A DNA stretch of 64,000 nt, from positions 4,402,617 to 4,466,616 of the forward strand of contig OZ025206.1 of assembly GCA_964019055.1 (NCBI GenBank), read 5' to 3'. The stretch is from Anthopleura xanthogrammica (taxonomy: Eukaryota; Cnidaria; Anthozoa; Actiniaria; Actiniidae). This document shows positions 36,901-45,900 of this stretch, piece by piece. The position numbers and the translations under genes are program-made. Position 1 is the stretch's first letter; each line of letters begins with the position of its first letter. The notes under the pieces are model-generated. The model was not told the origin of the DNA. It ran no database searches and saw only the letters and a list, made by a program, of their open reading frames with translations.

Positions 36901-39900
36901 AATTCTGGCATGTTGGCTTCGTTAATGACCAACTTGATTGACAGCTTATCAATGTTCTATCAACATTTAAATGGAGCATCAATGATTGCTGCGGCAACTG
37001 AATCACTTTCACCAGCGCTTGTCCCTGTAGTGAAGTCCTCACATTCCAGGTATGATAACCACACTTGTCTCCTTTTCTGAGTAGAACGTTTTCTCATTTC
37101 AGACCTCGTGTCATTCCATTGAGAATAAGATTCTATATTTGAGTCATATCCATATTAATGTGTCTTCTCATGTGCGGCCTGTAAACAGGGAATGACATAA
37201 GGTCTGAAATGAAAAAAAACCTGTACCCAATAAAGAGCCCAAGAAGCGCAAGAATTGACCAATATTGCTTTATTTTAAAGAAAGAAATATTTGACACACA
37301 CAAGCAGGAAGCTCAAAAAAATTCTGAGCCCCAGATTGGAATCAGACCGATGACCCTCGGTATACTACCAGTAGTTGGATTCTAAGAAATAATGCTAGAG
37401 ACTCATGACTCTTGACTTCAATGGCTGCTATCCTTGACCTTGCACATGCCTCAGGCTCGCACTGTGCATGCCTGCATGAAATGTGCATAAATATGCATAT
37501 CACTACACCTAAGTATCAAAATATTTCTCTTTTAGATTAAAATCTTAATTTAGGGTGTGATTTCTTTCTGCAGTGTAAAAGAACCAAAGTCAGTTGTTGA
37601 GAAAGTAATCTTCACAACAAAATTTATTCAAAAGGTATATTACAATTCTAAAAATTTATTTTAATCATAAAGTTAGTACAGGAGTTACTACATTGTGGAA
37701 CTAGAAAGATTATTATAATGAACATTTTATATATCATTTTGTTTTCTGTACAGGTTGAGAAACTATGGCAAGATATTCTCACCAGCATACAAAGCCGGCA
37801 CGGCGAACCATACAGTAGTGAACTTCTTGCTGCTATGTCTCCTCTACTGGTAGGTGAAGGGATTAAGGGATTGCAGGGACACTAGAGCTGGGGGGCTTTA
37901 GCCTCCCACTTTTCCATTTGTTTATCATTTCCTTTTCCATTCTTTTTAATTTTTTGGCTGATCAATGTCTTGTATTTTTCAACAGGAGGTCACATTTGTT
38001 CACCACAAACGACAGTTGAAGAACCAAACTATAATATTCTGGAATGCAACGTTTGCTAACTCTCAGATATTGAAGTATCCAAACAGTTTAAGGTAAAAAT
38101 AATTTTCCTATTTCTGCTTTCCATTTGTGAACAAAATTGTACACTACAAATTTTAAGCTACAAGATTTCAGAAACTATAGACAGACCTTTTTCGCATGGG
38201 CTTAATGTTTTCCTATTTCAGACCATGTGTTTTACATTGATATTGATACAACTCAAACAAAGAATCTTATTTTCAAGGAAATGACACATGGTCTGAAATG
38301 GAAAAACATGATGCTCAAGCTACAAAGTTGTATTTTGAAATAGCTCTCAGGGACTCAGATTTGTTTTAAGAAATACAATGACAATGACAATAATTTTATT
38401 TGCACCTTAAGATACATAATTAAATTACAAAATATTTATATCCTTACATAAAGGTGCGAGCCAACTGGATTAACTTAAGAGCTATACAAAGCCAGATGGC
38501 TAATATCTTTTATATTTTTTCAGTTTATCAGTCATTAATATGTTCAAAGAACTGAATTTTGCAATCAATGGTTTATTGTGTATAGGTTTCTTGTTATCAA
38601 AAATAATTTATAATTTAAAAGGTTTTTAAAATGTTGGATGTAATAAGATAACTTATTTCTTCCATCCCACAGATCTGTTCTGTTGTCCGTCAAAGATAAA
38701 GCAAATCTGACTGTTCCTGGATTAAAAACTACAGAGGTATTTTGCTGAGCACTGTGACATATCCATATGCCTTTGTTTTGACTCAAACCTGCTAGAATAA
38801 AGACCACAAAGCACTCTAAAATATGTGCGTTTGTCCCCAGGGGGGGGACTCCGGGGAAAAAGTATCGGGTATGCTCGTCGGAAATTTCCAAAAATACCCC
38901 TAAAAGATACCGGAAGTTTTTTCAAAAGGGCGTGGCTTGGCAAATTTTAACCCCTAAGAGATACCACAAAAATAATACTCTTAAAAAATAAAGGCTTTGA
39001 AATGTTTTTCCTTGAGTAATATTCCGAGTTTACGCAGGCATACGTATTGCGTTATTATGCGATGGGCTAGTTCCTTTTTCAACACCCTAAAATATACCAG
39101 AAAGTGCTGATTTGCTAAACCTCAAATTTAAGACCCTAAAAGATACCAAATCGCTGATTTTTACCCCTAAGAGATACGACGAGCATACCCGATACTTTTT
39201 CCCCGGAGTCCCCCCCCTGGGCGTTTGTCGTGGGGGGGCTGAGACTTGAATATTTTGCAAAAATATTTTGAAAACTTTGCAAAGTGTTTGTGGTACTTGG
39301 AATTTAAAATCCTACCATTTCAAACCAGGTGATGTTTACATGACGTTCTCTAGAGAATTTTTCTTTTATCTTTCTGAAATTTATTTGCTCATTCATGTGG
39401 ATATCAAAACATTTGAAAGAAACAATTCTCCAAGAAACAAAATTTAAAAATCACATGGTTTGAAATGGGCAATTTACACACAAAAGTGATTAGGTCTATT
39501 GTTATATCTAACAAGCTCTTGTTTATATAAATATTTCAGGTTCCTCATAAAGAAACACAGCCAGAAGTTGAGGTATGACTGAAAACAAAATGTCATTCCC
39601 CCCTCTTAATTGCCTCTCTCAAAAGATCAAATTCCCCTGGGTCTGCCCTCAAAAGGGAGAGACCTAACAGTCTACTCACATGTGTTGCCATGTCCAGGAA
39701 TCAAACCTGAGACCCCAGAGGTGAGAGGCAAGTTGCTACCCTCCATGTACACCCTTGATTTCCTGATTCAAAATATACTAAATTTTTATGTGTTTTTTAG
39801 ATTGAGGAAATGAGTCAAATGACTCAGCCCCAGGTATCCCCCATCAGGAAAAAACCCTTGATGTTCTTTGGGGGGTCCCCTAAGGTCAAGGGTAGCTTTC

Positions 39901-42900
39901 TCCACAAGGCTGCTGAAGCAGAAAAAGCTGTGGAAAAAAGCTCACCACACAAGGTAAACAAACTGGTTTTTTTTACTAAGTTCTGCAAAGAAGGGCATTC
40001 TGGTTTAGCTTTGTTACAAAGAACTCCAGAAAGGAAACTGGGTCAAGTTGGGATTGCAGTGCATTGTGGGACTGTTTTGGGGGACATATTTCCAAGATGA
40101 CATCTATTTCATCCCTTAAGAGTCCCACAATGCACTGTAATGCCAACTCGACACAGTAACTTCCTTAACCTCAGAACAGATAATAAAAGTTGTTTGTACC
40201 CAAGCCAGACCACAATGCATTGCATTCTCTTTCTCAGAAAAGACAAGGTGTCATTCTTTTCACTGACCCATTCAGCTTGAGTGAAATGTTTCCATTTTTA
40301 AATAACATTTCATTTCATTATTACAGGCATGGACTGAACCAAGGCTGCCCTCCAAGGGAAAAGGATCAGCACGTAATACACATGCAAGGAGGAAATTACC
40401 GCTGTCCTTATTAGATGATGATAGTCAGGTTGGTGGCATTAACATTAAAACCATGTGACGACCTCCTGCGCAACAGACTGATTCTCTTTAACCACTCTTG
40501 AATTAACTAGCCAGCAGTGTACTATATAAAATAAATCACCCATGAGGGCTGTTAATAACTAGTGGCTAACAAACCTGTGGTGCTCTACTAGTGCTAGATA
40601 ACTTAGTGGTAAACTTCTATAACTGTCTCTGTTTGTTAATGAACGTTTATTGCTAGTGATATGCCACAAAGAAGAAACTTTAAGGATCCGTATATAATAG
40701 TAATGACACCAACCCACTCAACAACTATTGACATGATCATTTGTATTATTTCAGGATTTTGTTACAATAGCTCCATCACCAACTAAAAAACGTCTGCTGA
40801 CAGAGCACCAAAAGGAAGTGATGCAAGAGAAAAGGTACAGTTATGACGAGCACCTGTCAATCAAAAGTTTGTTTAAAGTTTCATTCTTGTTTACTGTGCA
40901 GATACACTAACCGGGACCACTTGAATATAACTGACCAATAAAAATAACAGTAAACTACAGGGCCGTAACCAGAACATTTACCGGGGGGGTGCACATCAAG
41001 TAAAAATGGACCTAAGTGTAGTATAGAAAATAGAAGTAGCCGTTATAGTAGCCTTTTTAATAGGGAATTGTCAACTTTCTTCTTGATTATGCAGATATCT
41101 TGCATGACACTTAAATTTCAAGAAATTTACAAAGCGGACCTTTTGGTCTGATGGGATAAAAAGCGGACCTTTTGGTCTGATGGGGGGGTGCACGTGCACC
41201 CTGTGCTCCCCCCTGGTTACGGGCCTGAACTAGTGTTAGCCAATCAGATTATCACGTTCTCACACTCTTTTTACATCGGTGCTATCTGATTGGCTGGTTA
41301 AAAATATTGAACTAAATATTGCAATGTGATTGGCTAATGACACTAGTTTATCAAAGTGATCCCGGTTGGAGTATCTGCACAGTAAGAGTTGGATGTGCTT
41401 AGCAACTTTACAGAATTTGTACATTGTACATATTGCATGTTGAATGATGATGATACTTTTATTGTTTCTTCAGCACTGTTCCTACGCTGTATAACTGTTT
41501 GGACCAATCCCAGGATGCCTTCTACTCCACTCAAGACTCTTCGTAAGTATAACATATGTAATGCTTGCTAAGCTACACCTTGTGAAACTCTTGTGCTTCC
41601 TTTATGGTTGCTTGGCAACTACCCAAGTTGATATACACATGTATAGACCCTATGCCAAAATGGCGAGTTAAATTTAAACTGAGTGAAAAACCAATACCAG
41701 CACTAGAAAGAGCACCTTTACTTTAGTAACCCTACAAAGATTCATTATGTCAGGTGTTATATCGGTGGAGAAAGAAATATATAGATGGGAATGAGATGGG
41801 AATCAAACCCATGACCCTCAATATACTAGTCGATGCTCTACCACTGAGCTACTGGAGACTCTATGGCGATCAAGGTCGTTAATGTGGGTATAATGTGACA
41901 AAACTTAAGTTGAAAATTGACAAATTTACAGACGTTTATATGACTTGGGGTATGGGGTATTGACTGATGTCGCCAATGAAATATCTTTTATCTGATTGCT
42001 ATTTTTTTTCTTTAACAGAATATGCACACCTTCAGCAGCGCGCTTTGAAAATAAGAAGCTACCAGCCACCAAAGATGAAGGAAATGAAAAAAGGGAAGAA
42101 AAAATGACCGAAACCAGAAAGAAGACAGATAATGTTGGTGACATCGTACCAAGCAGATATGACAATCAAGAGGTCACTGAAAACCTCAAGAAAGTGAGTG
42201 AAATACCTGAAACAATGGAAACAGACCTCGAAGACCTCTTGGAAACTACAAACTCTGCTCCAGGACTAGAAACTCCTGAGAAGAATCAACAAATGACGTC
42301 ATGGTTCGGCCCATCCCACACGGGTAAAGATGAAGAGGATAAAGAAGAAGTGACATCGCCTGATGTGATACCATCATCTCAAGTGTCTGATTCTCCTGGT
42401 CAATTTAAGTCACTCAGAAGATCTGGTTGTATTTCGGTCCGCAATAGTATGGTAGTGCTGCTCAAAGACGTTAATGACAAGGATAAAAACAATACCGATA
42501 AAATCGGTAATGAAACTGTTCAGGTTCCACATGTCAAACCGACCTTAGATATAACTGATAAAGATGAATTGATGGATGAAAAAGACAGTGAGAGCCAAGA
42601 GAAGGAAGTTAAGGGTGATGATAAAGTTAAACGGAGCTCCACCAAGGTGACATCGTCCAAGAAGAAAAAGAAATCAATGGCTGAAAAACCCAAGACTTCG
42701 CCGGTTGCCGGTCGAACAAGAAGAAGAGGGCGCCAGCTGAAACTGGGAACGTCGAAAAAAGACGGCAGTGAATCTTCTGAAAATAACTCAGAAGAAGCAA
42801 CAGAGAATTCAATGGAAAATCAGGAATCTTCTTCAAGTACTCAAGATGTGGACTCTTTAGAAGTACAAGGATCGGAAACCAATGAAAAACACTTAGATTC

Positions 42901-45900
42901 AGAGAAACCGGAAGCGGAAGTGAATGAAAAACCGGAAGTGGAAGTGAATGAAGAACCAGAAGTCGATCCAACAAGATCTCTGGAGTCTCTTGATGCGAAA
43001 AGCAAGGGGACTACCCAGTCTTTATTTAGTAAAGACGTGACGTCATCTCCTGTTTCATGTGCAAAGATTAAATTTATGAAACCCAATACCGGAAGTCCAA
43101 CCCAGCCATCTGCCATCAAAACTTTCCATTCTCCAGTTTCATCACCTTCCACAGGGATCCTGAAGAGATGCACCGGGCGGTACAACTCGCCGTCTCCTCC
43201 AAATAAGGTCAGTGATAGTAGTATCAATCCATTTCAGCTTTAGAATACACCTTTGTCACACAGCAAATATGCTTATTCCTATAATATAAACCCTGCGGAG
43301 CCTCATTCTGAAGTGATTGAATGCGAGGCTAGCTGGGCAAAAATATGTTGTTGCAGCCAACATGGCTGTTGCGCGAAAAAGGGCCGTACTGTTGGAAATA
43401 AGGTATCGCTGGCCCTTATGGACAATTTCACATGGCTACTAAAACACTAACATCACTAAACTTGAGGTTACCTATAAGGTTCTAAAGGGAATGTTATAAT
43501 AATACTAACATCCTCCTCTTCCAGGTACGACGTGTGTCATTCGCCATGCCATTAGCACAGGAAACGATCGTAAATCCAGCGACAGAAAAACCCGCAGTAA
43601 CTCAAACAGACCAAACAGAATCGTCAAAAGAAACAGAATCATCCATGACCACACCATCTAGAGGCTCTGATAACTTTACTATTATTAAACGAGTAAGTGA
43701 ATTACAAAACGAGGTTTTTTAGTCAAAAATAGGTTGTCTGTCTGTCTGTCCATCTCTAAGTGTCCATCTATCGAGGGAGGTACAAAGATAGGTTTTGCAT
43801 GATCACATGATGGCAGCCATGCTGGATGACAGGAACAGTACAATTATTTTTCTTGAGAAAATAATAGATTTTTTTTAGCTTGGGCGTAAAGTTTTCCAAT
43901 TTCATACCACGTCATTCTCTTGAGAATAAGATTCTTTGCTTGAGTTGTATCCATATTCATGTATCTTCTTATGCACAACCATTAAACAAAGAATCTTATT
44001 CTCAAGAGAATGACACGTGGTCTGAAATGGGAAAACATTACACCCAAACTGAGAAGGTCTATTGATCTTTACTTAGAAGGATCATAGTAATCAACTCTTA
44101 TGAAAGATAAGCAAAAAATCCCCCAACCCACCCACCCCCCTCCTCCAGCCTATGTGCCTGATAAAAAGAGTGCATCCTGCTTGATTAATTTATTTGGCTG
44201 TGTTTTTTTTCATCTCAGCGTCGTAAGACCCCAACAGGAGGTAAAGATGGAAAGGATGACAATACAACATGTATTTATCCCGACCTCGTCAACTGTAATG
44301 TACCCGTCGAACAAATCCTACCTTCACTCTGCTCCTTTACCTGGTCACGTGGACTAGGTCACGTGGTTCACGCGCAGAACATCAGGACGATTGGTAACCT
44401 ATCAGCGTTGAGGGAATTCCAGATCAAGAATCTGCCAATAAGATCGCCCAAAGTACAGACCCTCAGGGCTGCGCTGACAAACTTTCATCAGAAAACTAAG
44501 GGATTGAAGTCCAAGGCTGCGAGAGATATAACTGCATTATCAGGTATGTCGTTCATGTTGTTCAGGTAGATGTGGTCACTTGAGATAGGTGGTCAAGTAC
44601 AGTGGTCAGGGCTCGACACTAATCTACTAGTCTCAGACTAGTGAAGGTTTGCTGTGGACTAGTGGGAAAAAGACCTTGGGACTAGTGATTATCCACAGTG
44701 ACTAGCCCAAAGACTAGTACCTAAAAAAGTTAGTGTCGAGCCCTGATTGCTGCAATCCTCAATAGACGTTTTTAGCTTCGTTGTTTGTTGTGCCAATTTC
44801 AGACCACGTGATGCCACTCTTGGGAGTTGATTCTTTCATGTGTAAATATTTTACCCAAAAAAGAAGATTTCTCAAGGGAATGTCATGTGGTCTGAAATGG
44901 ACAATTTGCATACGAATCTAAAAAGGTCAATATCCTGGGAACTCTGTAGTTGCGATTTGCCCGTTGGAATTTTGTTTTTCACTGCCACCAGTCAAAAATA
45001 TAAAAGGTTCCGACTGATTAGTTTTGATTGACGGCACCAAAAAAAAAATATCGCAACAGGCCATTGAAATGGGTGTGTTCGCAGAATATTGAGAAGAAAG
45101 CACATCTCCGTGCCATATGATAATTATTTAAAAATCTATTTTTAGCTCCGTGCAGCTATTTTTAGCTCTGCGCGCAGCCTGAAAATATTTTATCATGTGA
45201 TTTCTGATTCAGTTGAGGCTGCGCGCGGAGATAAAAATAGATTTTCAAATAATTTTCATGGGGATAGACCTATGTATGGGAGTTGTGCTCTCTTCATACT
45301 CTCTTGCAGTAAGACATTTCACATAATTCTACTTCTACGCATACTTCAAGAACAGTTGTTGGGCAAAAATCCTGAATGAACTTTACATGATAAATCTAGA
45401 GACCATGAAGGAACTGTTCTTCATGGTCTCTTCGATAAATGTATTGTCTGCAGAAAAACTTACAGATAATACATTTATCATGTCAAGTTCACATGCTGTC
45501 AGTGATTGGCCGAATTTTCTGGGCCAATCAGAGGATATGCCTACATAAACTGAATGAAATCTTAATAATTGTAGGAAGAGAAAAGAAATTGGGGGATAAA
45601 ACTATTGAGAGCAATCTAATTTGTACCACAACTTTGGAAAACGAAGATATTGAGAACAATAACATGAACAAAAATACGACCAATTCTGAAGAATCAAAGG
45701 AAAAAGTGTTGGAAAATGAGGAAAGTAACCAAACAGAAAGTAATGTTTTGTTGCAAGAAACAAAAGAGAAGGAGATTGAAGAGGGTGCTGATGTTGGAGA
45801 GGAGAGTGAGGGAAGTAAAAAAGAAGATCTTAGTAAAGAACAGCGCGTCTGTACACGATCTTCTGTCGAACAAGATTCTGTAGTTTTATCGGATCAAATA

